NCBI RefSeq assembly: GCF_003989665.1
Contig: NZ_RZIJ01000019.1
Location: 80,707-144,706, forward strand
Origin: Azospirillum doebereinerae
GTDB lineage: Bacteria > Pseudomonadota > Alphaproteobacteria > Azospirillales > Azospirillaceae
Direction of reading: 5' to 3'
DNA: 64,000 nucleotides
Below are positions 32,701-41,585 of the stretch, one piece after another. Numbering within the stretch: the first letter of the stretch is position 1; every line of letters begins with the position of its first letter. Below the pieces are notes generated by a model. The model did not search any database, was not told where the DNA came from, and was given only the letters and a program-made list of their open reading frames with translations. The translations under genes were made by a program, and so were the position numbers.

Positions 32701-33861
32701 TCAGCGCAGTCCCAGCCCGCGCGCGATGATGCCGCGCAGGATCTCCCGCGTGCCGCCGCGCAGCGAGAAGGCCGGGGCGTTCATCACGGTGTGCGCCAGC
32801 ACGGCGGAGAACTCCCGCGTCGACTCCAGATCGGGCTCGGCCTCGACCAGTTGGCGGGCGATCTCCGGGATCTCCTGTTCGAACAGCGCGCCCAGATCCT
32901 TGACCAGCGAGGCCTGCAGGGTCGGGTTCTCGCCCTTGTCGAGCATCCCGGCGACCGAGCGCGACAGGCGGCGCAGGACGATCAGATGCGCGGTCAGCCG
33001 GCCGACCGCGATGGCGGCGTGGCCCGACGGCGACGGACCCAGCGCCCGCACCAGCTCGATCAGCAGCGCCATCGAGGACAGGAAGCGTTCCGGCCCGCTG
33101 CGCTCGTAGGCGAGTTCGCTCATCACCTGCGTCCAGCCCTCGCCCCGGTTGCCGATCAGGGCGTCGGCGGGCAGGACCACGTCCTCGAACACCACCTCGT
33201 TGAAGTGATGGGCGCCGGACAGGTCGAGGATCGGGCGGATGGTGATGCCGGGCGTCGTCAGATCGACCAGAAGCTGGCTTGTGCCGCCCTGCCGGTCCTC
33301 GGTGCCGCCGTCGGTGCGGCAGAACAGGATCATGTACTGGGCCTTGTGGGCGTAGGTCGTCCACAGCTTGGTGCCGTTGACCCGCCAGCCGCCGCCTTCG
33401 GCCTCTGGCACCGGCACCGCGCGGGTGCGCACGGCGGCGAGGTCGGAGCCCGAATCCGGCTCGCTCATGCCGATGCAGAAGGTGCACTCCCCGGCGGCGA
33501 TGCGCGGCAGGATGGTCCGGCGCTGCTCCTCGGTGCCGTTCTTCAGCAGCAGCGGCCCGCTCTGGCGGTCGGCGATCCAGTGGGCGGCGACGGGGGCGCC
33601 GGCCGCCAGCGTCTCCTCCAGCACGACGTAGCGTTCGAGCGCGCTGCGTTCGTGCCCGCCGTATTGCTTGGGCCACGTCATGGCGATCCAACCGCGCGCG
33701 CCCATCCTGCGGCTGAACGCGGCGTCGAAGCCGTTCCAGGACTCCGCCCGCAGGCGGGGCGGGCGGTCGGCCAGCTCGGTCTTCAGGAAGTCGCGGACCT
33801 CCGCGCGCAACGCCTCGGTCGCGGCGCTGGAGGGCGGGGGCGGAAAGGCGATGCGGGGCAT
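32701..33861 (-). CDS. acyl-CoA dehydrogenase, heteromeric-type subunit
   Basis: A 386-residue ACAD with the FAD/substrate segments FCIGMSEPDSGSDLAAVRT (about 129-147) and WRVNGTKLWTTYAHKA. The C-terminal active-site loop reads SLRGGTREILRGIIARGLGLR, with Arg where one-subunit dehydrogenases have the catalytic Glu (YEGT-EI), and the RxQFG..FQ FAD motif is missing. This pattern is seen in alpha2beta2 ACADs such as the actinobacterial FadE pairs. The adjacent ACAD gene supplies the missing motif. Located in the IclR-linked degradation operon. Confidence 0.88.
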   Translation of the reverse strand: MPRIAFPPPPSSAATEALRAEVRDFLKTELADRPPRLRAESWNGFDAAFSRRMGARGWIAMTWPKQYGGHERSALERYVVLEETLAAGAPVAAHWIADRQSGPLLLKNGTEEQRRTILPRIAAGECTFCIGMSEPDSGSDLAAVRTRAVPVPEAEGGGWRVNGTKLWTTYAHKAQYMILFCRTDGGTEDRQGGTSQLLVDLTTPGITIRPILDLSGAHHFNEVVFEDVVLPADALIGNRGEGWTQVMSELAYERSGPERFLSSMALLIELVRALGPSPSGHAAIAVGRLTAHLIVLRRLSRSVAGMLDKGENPTLQASLVKDLGALFEQEIPEIARQLVEAEPDLESTREFSAVLAHTVMNAPAFSLRGGTREILRGIIARGLGLR

Positions 33862-33902
33862 GGGCGGGGTCTCTCGGGCGAAGGGCGGGGCGGCGGTTGG
33901 TC

Positions 33903-34973
33903 TCAGGCGGCGGTGACGAGCGGCCAGAGCCCGTCGGCGCCGGCCTCGGCGACCTCCCGGCCGATGCGCAGCGCCCAGACGGATTCGTTGCCGAACTCGT
34001 CGCGCCAGGACCACAGGCGGCGGGTCAGGTGGTGGAGGACATGCTCGTGGGTGAAGCCGATGGCCCCGTGCATCTGGTGCGCGATGGAGGCGGTCAGCCC
34101 GGCGGCCTCGCCGCAGCGCAGCTTGGCGGCGGCGATGGGGAGCACGCGCAGAGGCCCGCCGCTGCGTTCGGCCAGCGCCTCGGCGGCCCCGTCGGCGGCC
34201 GCCCCGGCGGCAGCGGCCTGACTGGCCAAAATGGCGAGGTTCTGCTGCACCGCCTGGAACTTGCCGAGCGGACGGCCGAACTGCACGCGCTCCCCGGCGT
34301 ATTGCACGGTCAGCTCCAGAACGCGCTCGATGGCGCCGGCCATGGCGAGGCTGCGCAGCGTGGCGCCCATGGCGAACAGATCGGCCGGGGTCACGCCGGG
34401 GGCTGCCGGGGCGACCCGCGCGGCGTCCAGAACGGCGTCGATCCGCAGCGTGTCGCGCGGCTCGCCGGCGATGTTGCGCCCCTCCTCGACGGTCCAGTCG
34501 CCCGGCTCCAGGAGGCAGACGACGGAACCGGATTCCTGTTCCACCAGCAGGGCGACGGCGGTGGCGACGCGGCCCCAGGGAACGCGGTGCGCGGTGCCGG
34601 TCAGGCGCCAGGAGGCGCCGTCGCGGGTCAACGCCAGATCGCCCTTGGCGCTTTGCGTCGGGGCGATGCCCAGCGGCCCGGCGGGGATCGCCATCCCGGC
34701 CCCGGCGAGCAGCCACGCGGCCAGCATCGTCTCGGCCAGCGGCACCGGGGCGGCGAAGGAGCCGGCGCTGCGGACCAGGGCCAGCGCGTCGAGCGTGTCC
34801 ACGCCGAAGCCGCCGGCCTCCTCGGGCACCAGGGCGAGCGGCAGGCCCATTTCCTCGACGGCGGCCCAGGCGGCGGCCGGCCACTGCCCGGAATCGGCGG
34901 CGCGCAGAAGCTCGGGCGTGAAGCGCTCGGCGAACAGGCGCTGCGCGGTGTCGGCCAGGATGCTGTCGCTCAT
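33903..34973 (-). CDS. acyl-CoA dehydrogenase, partner subunit
   Basis: A 356-residue, shorter ACAD. It has the FAD motif AGERVQFGRPLGKFQAVQQ and the C-terminal MHGAIGFTHEHVLHHLTRR, but a weak N-terminal half with no clear SEPDAGSD segment. This complements the neighbouring 386-residue subunit (gap 41 bases), which has SEPDSGSD but lacks RxQFG. Together they likely form one heteromeric enzyme using bulky acyl-CoA. The start overlaps the stop of the third ACAD gene (ATGA). Confidence 0.88.
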   Translation of the reverse strand: MSDSILADTAQRLFAERFTPELLRAADSGQWPAAAWAAVEEMGLPLALVPEEAGGFGVDTLDALALVRSAGSFAAPVPLAETMLAAWLLAGAGMAIPAGPLGIAPTQSAKGDLALTRDGASWRLTGTAHRVPWGRVATAVALLVEQESGSVVCLLEPGDWTVEEGRNIAGEPRDTLRIDAVLDAARVAPAAPGVTPADLFAMGATLRSLAMAGAIERVLELTVQYAGERVQFGRPLGKFQAVQQNLAILASQAAAAGAAADGAAEALAERSGGPLRVLPIAAAKLRCGEAAGLTASIAHQMHGAIGFTHEHVLHHLTRRLWSWRDEFGNESVWALRIGREVAEAGADGLWPLVTAA

Positions 34974-36145
34974 CGGCTGGGTTCCTGCTGGAAATGCTTG
35001 ATCAGGTCGCGGGCGATGACGAGCTTCTGCACCTCCGAGGCGCCCTCGTAGATGCGCATCGGGCGAACCTCGCGGTACAGCTTCTCGACCACGCTGCCAT
35101 GGGCCACGCCGGCCCCGCCGAACAGCTGCACGGCGGCGTCGACCACCGTGGCGGCGGCCTCGCTGCCGGTCAGCTTCGCCATCGACACGTCGCGGGTGCA
35201 GCGCTCGCCGCTGGTGTCCTTGGCCCAGGCGGCGCGGTAGACGCAGAGCGCGGCGCTCTCCAGCGTCGTCGCCATCTCGGCCAGCTTGGTCTGGACGCCG
35301 TCCATCTCGGCCATCGTCCGGCCGAACAGCCGCCGGGTGGTGACGCGGCCGAGGCTCTCGTCCAGCGCGCGCCGCCCGGCCCCGATCCCCGCCGCGCCGA
35401 CCGAGGCGCGGAACACGTCGAAGGTCACCATCGCCACCTTGAAGCCCTGACCCGGCGCGCCGATCACGCGGTCGGGGCCGACCGGTACGGCGTCGAAGCG
35501 CAGGGGCGCCGCCGGGTGGGGCGCCATGAAGCGGATGGGTGGGCCGGCGGTCAGGCCGGGGGCGTCGGCGTCGACCAGGAAGGCGGTCAGGCCACGGGCG
35601 CCGGGCGCCTCGCCGGTGCGGGCGATGACGACGTAATGGTCGGCGAAGCCGGCGTTGGAGATGAAGGTCTTGGCCCCGGTGATGCGCCAGCCCTCGCCGT
35701 CACGCTCCGCCGCCGTGGCGATGTTGGCGACGTCGGACCCGGTCTCCGGCTCGGTCAGGGCCAGCGCGGCGATGGTCTCGCCCCGGCGGGCGGAGGGGAG
35801 GATGCGGCGGCAGAGATCGGCCGAACCGGTCTGCCACAGCGCCGCCGTGCCGATGCCCTGCATGACGAAGACCGAATCCGCCAGATCGCCGAAGCGGTAG
35901 GCCAGCACCTCGCGCGCCAGACAGACCGCGCGCAGGTCGATGCGGGCCTCGCCGGTCTCGGCCCCGGGGGGGACGACCACGTCGAGCAGCCCCTGTTCGC
36001 CCAGCGCGCGGGCCAGGATCCGGCTGGCGGGGCCGAGATCGCCCTCCTCGTCCACCTCCGGCAGCTCCAGCTCAAGAAGGGTTTGGGCGAAGGCGCGGTG
36101 GCGGTCCTCGAAGAAGGGTGTGTCCCACAAGGGCCAGGGTTTCAT
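34970..36145 (-). CDS. acyl-CoA dehydrogenase, complete single-subunit type
   Basis: A 391-residue ACAD with LTEPETGSDVANIATAAERD (about residues 125-144), the FAD motif TTRRLFGRTMAEMDGVQTKL and catalytic Glu in MRIYEGASEVQKLVIARDL. It therefore looks self-sufficient, unlike the two following subunits. ATG 36145 (MKPWPLWDTPFF) has AAGGA 9 bases upstream; a TTG start six codons earlier is possible. It should oxidise acyl-CoA to enoyl-CoA, passing electrons to ETF. Confidence 0.92.
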   Translation of the reverse strand: MKPWPLWDTPFFEDRHRAFAQTLLELELPEVDEEGDLGPASRILARALGEQGLLDVVVPPGAETGEARIDLRAVCLAREVLAYRFGDLADSVFVMQGIGTAALWQTGSADLCRRILPSARRGETIAALALTEPETGSDVANIATAAERDGEGWRITGAKTFISNAGFADHYVVIARTGEAPGARGLTAFLVDADAPGLTAGPPIRFMAPHPAAPLRFDAVPVGPDRVIGAPGQGFKVAMVTFDVFRASVGAAGIGAGRRALDESLGRVTTRRLFGRTMAEMDGVQTKLAEMATTLESAALCVYRAAWAKDTSGERCTRDVSMAKLTGSEAAATVVDAAVQLFGGAGVAHGSVVEKLYREVRPMRIYEGASEVQKLVIARDLIKHFQQEPSR

Positions 36146-36193
36146 GGGGGTGTCCTTGGTCAAGGTGTCGCCGGGTTCGGGAGAAGGGCTTTC

Positions 36194-37366
36194 TCAGCGG
36201 AGCCGTTCGATCAGGGTGGCGGTGCCGAGACCCCCGGCGCAGCACATCGTCTGCAGACCGAAGGTGGCGTCGCGCCGCTCCAACTCGTGCAGCAGCGTGG
36301 TCATCAGCCGGGCGCCGGATGCCCCCAGCGGGTGGCCGAGCGCGATGGCGCCGCCGTTGACGTTCAGCCGCTCCGCGTCGGCGCCCAACTCGCGCTGCCA
36401 GACGATCGGCACGGAGGCGAATGCCTCGTTCACCTCGAACAGGTCGATGTCGCCGAGCGACAGGCCGCTCCGCTCCAGCACCCGGCGGGTCGCCGGGATC
36501 GGCCCGGTCAGCATCAGCGTCGGGTCGGCGCCGACCGTCGTCACCGCGCGGAAGCGGGCGCGCGGCCTCAACCCATGCGCCTTGGCGACCTCCGCCGCCA
36601 TCAGCAGCAGCGCCGAGGCGCCGTCGGCGATCTGCGAGGCGTTGCCGGCGGTGACCCGGCCGTTCTCCCGGAAGCTGGTCTTCAGGGTGCCCAGCTTCTC
36701 GCGGCTGGTCTCGCGGCGGATCGTCTCGTCGCGCGACAGGACGACGCCGGTCTCCGGCAGGTCGCGCTCGCGCCACGCATCGACCGGGACCGGGACGATC
36801 TCGCGGTCGAACCAGCCGGCGTCCGCCGCCGCCGCCGCCTTGCGGTGGCTGGCGATGGCGTAGTCGTCCAGATCGTCGCGGGTCAGGCCCCAGGCGTCGC
36901 TGATGCGCTCGGCCGCCTCGCCCTGGGCGATCTGGGGGTGGGTTTCCAGCAGCTTCCAGCCGAAGGGCTTGCCGTGGACGTCGCGGTTGCCGCCCATCGG
37001 CACGCGGCTCATGCTCTCCACCCCGCCGGCCACGACCACGTCGAACGCACCCGACGCGATGGAGCCGAGCGCCGCGTGGACCGCCGCCTCCGCCGAGCCG
37101 CATTTGCGGTCCACCGTCATGCCGGGGATGGCGAAGGGCCAGCCGGCGGTCAGCAGCGCGGTGCGCGCCGGGTTGGTCGATTGCTCGCCGACCTGGGTGA
37201 CGCAGCCGAACACCACGTCGTCCACCAGCTCCGGCGCGATGCCGGCGCGCGCGACCAGCGCCTGGAGGACCAGCGCCCCCAGATGGTCGGTGCGCACGGG
37301 GGACAGCGCGCCACGGAAACGCCCGATGGGCGTGCGGACGGCCTCGACGATGACGACCTCGCGCAT
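36194..37366 (-). CDS. acetyl-CoA acyltransferase (thiolase)
   Basis: A 390-residue thiolase. Its nucleophile loop reads MTVDRKCGSAEAAVHAALGS (Cys near 89), unlike the NRxCGSGLQ of BktB, and the other active-site motifs are NVNGGAIALGHPLGASGARL and MCCAGGLGTATLIERL. The CGSAEAAVH loop suggests a degradative thiolase for larger substrates. It follows the hydroxyacyl-CoA dehydrogenase by 2 bases and should cleave the 3-ketoacyl-CoA of this pathway. Confidence 0.93.
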   Translation of the reverse strand: MREVVIVEAVRTPIGRFRGALSPVRTDHLGALVLQALVARAGIAPELVDDVVFGCVTQVGEQSTNPARTALLTAGWPFAIPGMTVDRKCGSAEAAVHAALGSIASGAFDVVVAGGVESMSRVPMGGNRDVHGKPFGWKLLETHPQIAQGEAAERISDAWGLTRDDLDDYAIASHRKAAAAADAGWFDREIVPVPVDAWRERDLPETGVVLSRDETIRRETSREKLGTLKTSFRENGRVTAGNASQIADGASALLLMAAEVAKAHGLRPRARFRAVTTVGADPTLMLTGPIPATRRVLERSGLSLGDIDLFEVNEAFASVPIVWQRELGADAERLNVNGGAIALGHPLGASGARLMTTLLHELERRDATFGLQTMCCAGGLGTATLIERLR

Positions 37367-37368
37367 GG

Positions 37369-38280
37369 TCAGACGCTCCCCAGGCCCGAGCCGGGGACCT
37401 TGGCCCCGTTCTCGTATTTGTAGACGCCGTGACCGACCTTGCGGCCGGTGCGGCCCGACTTCACCATCTTGGCGATCAGCGGGCAGGGGCGGAACTTCTC
37501 GCCCAGCGACTGGTGCAGATACTGGAGCACGGCCAGCCGGGTGTCCCAGCCGGTCATGTCGCCCAGTTCCAGCGGCCCCATCGGGTGGCCGAGGCCCAGG
37601 CGCAGCGCGGTGTCGATGTCCTCGGCGCTGGCGACGCCGGATTCCAGCATGTACATCGCCTCGTTGCCGAGCATCGCCGACATGCGGCTGGTGGTGAAGC
37701 CGGGCGCCTCGTTGACGACGATGGAGGTCTTGCCCAGCGCGTCCGACCACGCCTTCAGCCGCGCGATCACCGTCTCGTCGGTGGCGAGCCCGCGGATGAT
37801 CTCGACCAGCTTCATCTTGTGGACGGGGTTGAAGAAATGCATGCCGGCGACGCGGGCCGGGTTGGCCGAGGCCGCCGCGATCTCGGTGATGCTGAGCGCC
37901 GAGGTGTTGGTGGCGATGATCGCGTCGGCGGCCACGACGGGATCGATGGTGCGGATGATGTCGATCTTGACGTCCAGCCGCTCCGAGGCGGTCTCGACCA
38001 CGAGGTCGGCGCCGCGCGCGCTGTCGGCGAGGTCGGTGCCGACGGTGATGCGGGCCAGCGTCTCCGCCGCCTGCGCCTCGGTCAGCTTGCCGATCTTCAC
38101 CGCGCCCGCGACGATGTCGCGGATGTTGCCCAGCGCGTCGTCCAGCGCGGCGGCCTTCACGTCGAACAGCGCCACGGGGAAGCCGCGCACCGCGAAGGCG
38201 TGGACGATGCCACGGCCCATGATGCCGGCGCCGACGACGGTCACCTTGCTCTCGGCGTTGATCGGGCTGGCTGCGTTCAT
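37369..38280 (-). CDS. 3-hydroxyacyl-CoA dehydrogenase
   Basis: A 303-residue single-function HAD. The NAD motif VTVVGAGIMGRGIVHAFAV is at about 11-29; the catalytic His region is GMHFFNPVHKMKLVEIIRG, followed by APGFTTSRMSAMLGNEA and the C-terminal GDMTGWDTRL. It oxidises L-3-hydroxyacyl-CoA to 3-ketoacyl-CoA. ATG 38280 has AAGGTG upstream; a GTG four codons earlier is the alternative. Sandwiched between hydratase and thiolase genes, it completes the beta-oxidation spiral. Confidence 0.93.
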   Translation of the reverse strand: MNAASPINAESKVTVVGAGIMGRGIVHAFAVRGFPVALFDVKAAALDDALGNIRDIVAGAVKIGKLTEAQAAETLARITVGTDLADSARGADLVVETASERLDVKIDIIRTIDPVVAADAIIATNTSALSITEIAAASANPARVAGMHFFNPVHKMKLVEIIRGLATDETVIARLKAWSDALGKTSIVVNEAPGFTTSRMSAMLGNEAMYMLESGVASAEDIDTALRLGLGHPMGPLELGDMTGWDTRLAVLQYLHQSLGEKFRPCPLIAKMVKSGRTGRKVGHGVYKYENGAKVPGSGLGSV

Positions 38281-38351
38281 TTGACGGGTCACCTTGGATG
38301 TTGGCCACCGCGCGCGAGGGGCAGCGGGGGGATGCGGGGGAAAGGGGAACG

Positions 38352-39158
38352 TCAGCGGCCCGTGAAGACGGGGCGGCGCTTCTCGCGGAAGGCGGCGGCC
38401 GCCTCCATCCGGTCCTCGGTGGAGAGCAGCAGCGTGAAGAGGTTCTTCTCCAGCGCGATTCCGGCCTTGAGGTCCAGGTCGGCCCCGGCCAGCACGGCCT
38501 CCTTGACGTAGGCGGCGGCGGTCGGCGACTTGGCGGCGATGGTCTCGGCCAGCGCCACGGACTGCTCGGCCAGGGCGTCCTGCGACGGAGCCAGTCGCGA
38601 GATCACGCCGAGCCGCAACGCCTCCTCCGCCGTGAAGCGCTCGCCGGTCAGCATCAGGTCGAGCGCGCGGCCCACCCCGATCAGGCGCGGCAGGCGCTGG
38701 GTTCCCCCGGCGCCGGGGATGAGGCCGAGGTTGATCTCCGGCAGCCCGAACACCGCGTCGGCGGAGGCGATGCGCAGGTCGCAGGCGAGCGCGATCTCGA
38801 AGCCGCCGCCCAGGCAGAAGCCGTGGATGGCGGCGACGGTCGGCTTGGTCAGGGCGGCCACCGCGTCGATGTAGGCGATGGCCGGATCCACCCGCCGCGC
38901 CGCGACGGGCGAGTCCACCGGGCGGAACTCCTTGATGTCGGCGCCGACGCAGAAGCCCCGGCGGCCGTCGGCGCGGAACAGGACGGCGCGGACCGACGGG
39001 TCGGCCTCCAGCGCCCGGCAGGCGGCGGTCAGGCCGCCGCGCACCGCCATGTTGATGGCGTTCATCGCGTCGGCGCGGTTCAGGGTGACGATGCCGACGC
39101 CGTTGCGCCGTTCGACGAGGACGGCGTCTTCAGGATTCGCGTCTTGCTCGGAAGCCAC
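38352..39158 (-). CDS. enoyl-CoA hydratase
   Basis: A 268-residue classical hydratase: RRGFCVGADIKEF and HGFCLGGGFEIALACDLRIAS form the oxyanion hole, and GLPEINLGLIPGAGGTQRLP contains both catalytic Glu-type positions (PEI..G and the later Gly-rich loop). GTG 39158 is chosen because GGAG lies 8 bases upstream and the longer frame is Pro/Arg-rich. It is the first gene of the seven-gene minus-strand operon, divergent from the IclR gene. Confidence 0.9.
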   Translation of the reverse strand: MASEQDANPEDAVLVERRNGVGIVTLNRADAMNAINMAVRGGLTAACRALEADPSVRAVLFRADGRRGFCVGADIKEFRPVDSPVAARRVDPAIAYIDAVAALTKPTVAAIHGFCLGGGFEIALACDLRIASADAVFGLPEINLGLIPGAGGTQRLPRLIGVGRALDLMLTGERFTAEEALRLGVISRLAPSQDALAEQSVALAETIAAKSPTAAAYVKEAVLAGADLDLKAGIALEKNLFTLLLSTEDRMEAAAAFREKRRPVFTGR

Positions 39159-39273
39159 GGGCTGATCTCCGGAAAGGCCACGGGGGAGGGCAGGCCTGAG
39201 GAGGGGCGTGCCGCTGACTGTTCGTGGCGTCATCGTTACGGTAGGGCCGATCCGTCAGCCCGTCCAGCAGTTT

Positions 39274-39301
39274 TTCTCAATGGAGAATTATTTTCTGAAA
39301 A
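39274..39301. promoter_or_regulatory. operator-like repeats between the hydratase and IclR genes
   Basis: Two dyads stand side by side: TTCTC-AATG-GAGAA (39274-39287) and TTTTC-T-GAAAA (39291-39301), in an AT-rich patch. Both lie in the divergent promoter region (39159-39349) and are good candidates for IclR binding sites. Confidence 0.5.
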
Positions 39302-39349
39302 AATGAAATTGTGCTATCCGTTGCTTTGGCGGACGGTGACGCCCGGCTT

Positions 39350-40282
39350 ATGGTGGGAACGGCCAAGCGGAGCAGGGGGCGTGGGGTGACGGACGGGGTG
39401 AAGACCAGGGCGGAACTGGATCCGGCGGCAGAGCTTCCCAAGCGCGGGCGCGGGCGTCCGCCTAGGCGCCGCGCGGGTCCGGACGCCGAAAGCGAGGAGG
39501 GGGAGGCCGGTTCGGGCCGGGGGACGGACGCCGGGAAATCGGTGGGCGCGGTGCTGAACTGCGTGAAGATCCTGAAATTCCTCAGCCGCGCCCGCGCGCC
39601 GGTCAGCCTGACCCACATCGTGCAGGAGCTGGAGATCAACACCAGCACGGGATTCAACATCCTGCGCACGCTGGTGCAGGAGGATTATGTCCGCTTCGAC
39701 CCGCAGGGAAAGGTCTACTCCATCGGCTTGGGCGTGATGGAACTGGCGCGCGGTGCCGCGACGGTCGCCAGCGACGTGAACATGGTGCGCCCGCTGATGG
39801 AGCGCATCGCCCGCGAGCACAATGTGACGGTCACGCTGTGGCGCCGGATCGCGGCGGACCGCATGATGCTGGTGCTGGAGGCGCTCGGCACCGGCAACAT
39901 GCGGATCAAGATGAGCGTCGGGCAGCGGCTGCCCCTGCTGATCGGCGCCGCCGGCCGGGTGATGGCGCCGCGCTCCGGACTGTCGCGGGAGGAGTTGGAA
40001 CGGCAATTCGCCTCGATCCGCTGGGACCACCCGTTGGTCTTCGAGGATTTCATGGCGCAGGCGGACGAGGCGGCCGAACGGGGTTGGGGCGTCGACAACG
40101 GCAACTACGCGGTCGGCACCGCGTCGGTGGCGGTGCTGATCCGTAACGAGCAGGGCGGTCCGCTGATGGCCTGCACGGCGACGATGTTCCTCAACCAGTT
40201 CGACGCCGCGCGCGCCGGGGGGCTGGCCGCCGAGCTGGAAGAGGTCAGCCGGGCGCTGGCTCCTGCTCTGCCGCATTTGTGA
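39350..40282 (+). CDS. IclR family transcriptional regulator
   Basis: A 310-residue regulator. After an unusual Arg/Gly/Glu-rich N-terminal tail of about 60 residues, the winged HTH reads VLNCVKILKFLSRARAPVSL and HIVQELEINTSTGFNILRTL; the effector domain follows (VTLWRRIAADRMMLVLEALG, GAAGRVMAPRSG). The start is uncertain: ATG 39350 or GTG 39386 (preceded by a GGAG-rich stretch). IclR proteins sense small acids or CoA-pathway intermediates; divergence from the acyl-CoA operon implies it controls that operon. Confidence 0.9.
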   Translation: MVGTAKRSRGRGVTDGVKTRAELDPAAELPKRGRGRPPRRRAGPDAESEEGEAGSGRGTDAGKSVGAVLNCVKILKFLSRARAPVSLTHIVQELEINTSTGFNILRTLVQEDYVRFDPQGKVYSIGLGVMELARGAATVASDVNMVRPLMERIAREHNVTVTLWRRIAADRMMLVLEALGTGNMRIKMSVGQRLPLLIGAAGRVMAPRSGLSREELERQFASIRWDHPLVFEDFMAQADEAAERGWGVDNGNYAVGTASVAVLIRNEQGGPLMACTATMFLNQFDAARAGGLAAELEEVSRALAPALPHL

Positions 40283-40304
40283 GGGTGGCGGGCTCCGATG
40301 CCCC

Positions 40305-41585
40305 TCACACCACCGGCGTCGTGAACGCCACGCTCTCCGGCCGCCCCGGCAGATCCAACTCCGCCCGCACGGGTGCGCAACGGCTGATCACCCGGCCGCG
40401 CCGCAGCACAAACAGGCGGGTGGCGCGGGTGCGGATCGCCTCGACCGGGCCGTTGGCCTGGAGCACCACCAGATCGGCGTGGCAGCCGACCTCCAGCCCG
40501 TAGCCGTCGAGGTGCAGCAGCTTGGCCGGGTTGGCGGTCACCGCGTCGAAGCTGGCGACGATGCCGTCATGCCCCGTCATCTGCCCGACGTGCAGCCCCA
40601 TATGCGCCACCTCCAGCATGTCGCCGGAGCCCAGCGGGTACCAGGGATCCATCACACAGTCGTGCCCGAAGGCCACGGTCAGCCCGGCGGCCATCAACTC
40701 CGGCACGCGGGTCATGCCGCGGCGCTTGGGGTAGGTGTCGTGGCGGCCCTGCAGGGTGATGTTGATCAGCGGGTTGGCGATGACGCCCAGCTGCGCCTCC
40801 GCCATCAGCGGGATCAGCTTGGAGACGTAGTAGTTGTCCATCGAGTGCATGGAGGTCAGGTGCGAGCCGGTGACCCGCCCCTGCATGCCCAGCCGGTTGG
40901 CCTCGTAGGCCAGCGTCTCGACGTGGCGCGACAGAGGGTCGTCGCTCTCGTCGCAATGCATGTCGACCAGCAGCCCGCGCTCCGCCGCGATCTCGCAGAG
41001 CAGCCGGACCGAGGCGGCGCCGTCGGCCATCGTCCGCTCGAAATGCGGGATGCCGCCGACCACGTCGACGCCCATGTCGAGGGCCTGGAGCAGAAGCTCC
41101 TCGGTGCCCGGCGCGCGCAGCACGCCGTCCTGCGGGAAGGCGACCAGTTGCAGGTCGAGATAGGGGGCGACCCGCTTCTTGACCTCCAGCAGCGCCTCGA
41201 CCGCCAGCAGGCGCGGGTCGCAGACGTCGACGTGGCTGCGGATTGCCAGCAGGCCGCGCGCCACCGCCCAGTCGCAATAGGCCATGGCCCGTTCGATGAT
41301 GGAATCCTGGACCAGCTGCGGTTTCAGCTCGCCCCACAGCGCGATCCCCTCCAGCAGCGTGCCGGAACGGTTGACGCGCGGCATGCCGTAGCTGAGCGTC
41401 GAATCCATGTGGAAATGCGCGTCGACGAAGGGCGGCGTCACCAGCCGGCCGGTGGCGTCGATCTCGCTGGCCGCCTCCCCGGCGAGGGCCGGCTCCACGG
41501 CGGCGATGCGGCCGTCCTTGATGCCGATGTCCAGGCCGGTGCGCCCGTCGGGCAGCGTGGCGCGGCGCAGGATCAGATCGAACAT
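40305..41585 (-). CDS. codA: cytosine deaminase-like amidohydrolase (CodA family)
   Basis: A 426-residue amidohydrolase aligning along E. coli CodA (427 residues). Metal ligands HFH (His57, His59) are in PPFVDAHFHMDST, with MHCDESDDPLSRHVETLAYE and GSHLTSMHSMDNYYVSKL further on, NPLINITLQGRHDTYPKRRG, and metal Asp309 in FGHDCVMDPWYPLGSGDML. The residue after that Asp is Cys310, where CodA has Asp314, a substrate-pocket residue. It is the last gene of the BMP-type importer operon, so it probably deaminates an imported pyrimidine or a modified base. An AAAGGAGAA site precedes the ATG. Confidence 0.9.
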   Translation of the reverse strand: MFDLILRRATLPDGRTGLDIGIKDGRIAAVEPALAGEAASEIDATGRLVTPPFVDAHFHMDSTLSYGMPRVNRSGTLLEGIALWGELKPQLVQDSIIERAMAYCDWAVARGLLAIRSHVDVCDPRLLAVEALLEVKKRVAPYLDLQLVAFPQDGVLRAPGTEELLLQALDMGVDVVGGIPHFERTMADGAASVRLLCEIAAERGLLVDMHCDESDDPLSRHVETLAYEANRLGMQGRVTGSHLTSMHSMDNYYVSKLIPLMAEAQLGVIANPLINITLQGRHDTYPKRRGMTRVPELMAAGLTVAFGHDCVMDPWYPLGSGDMLEVAHMGLHVGQMTGHDGIVASFDAVTANPAKLLHLDGYGLEVGCHADLVVLQANGPVEAIRTRATRLFVLRRGRVISRCAPVRAELDLPGRPESVAFTTPVV

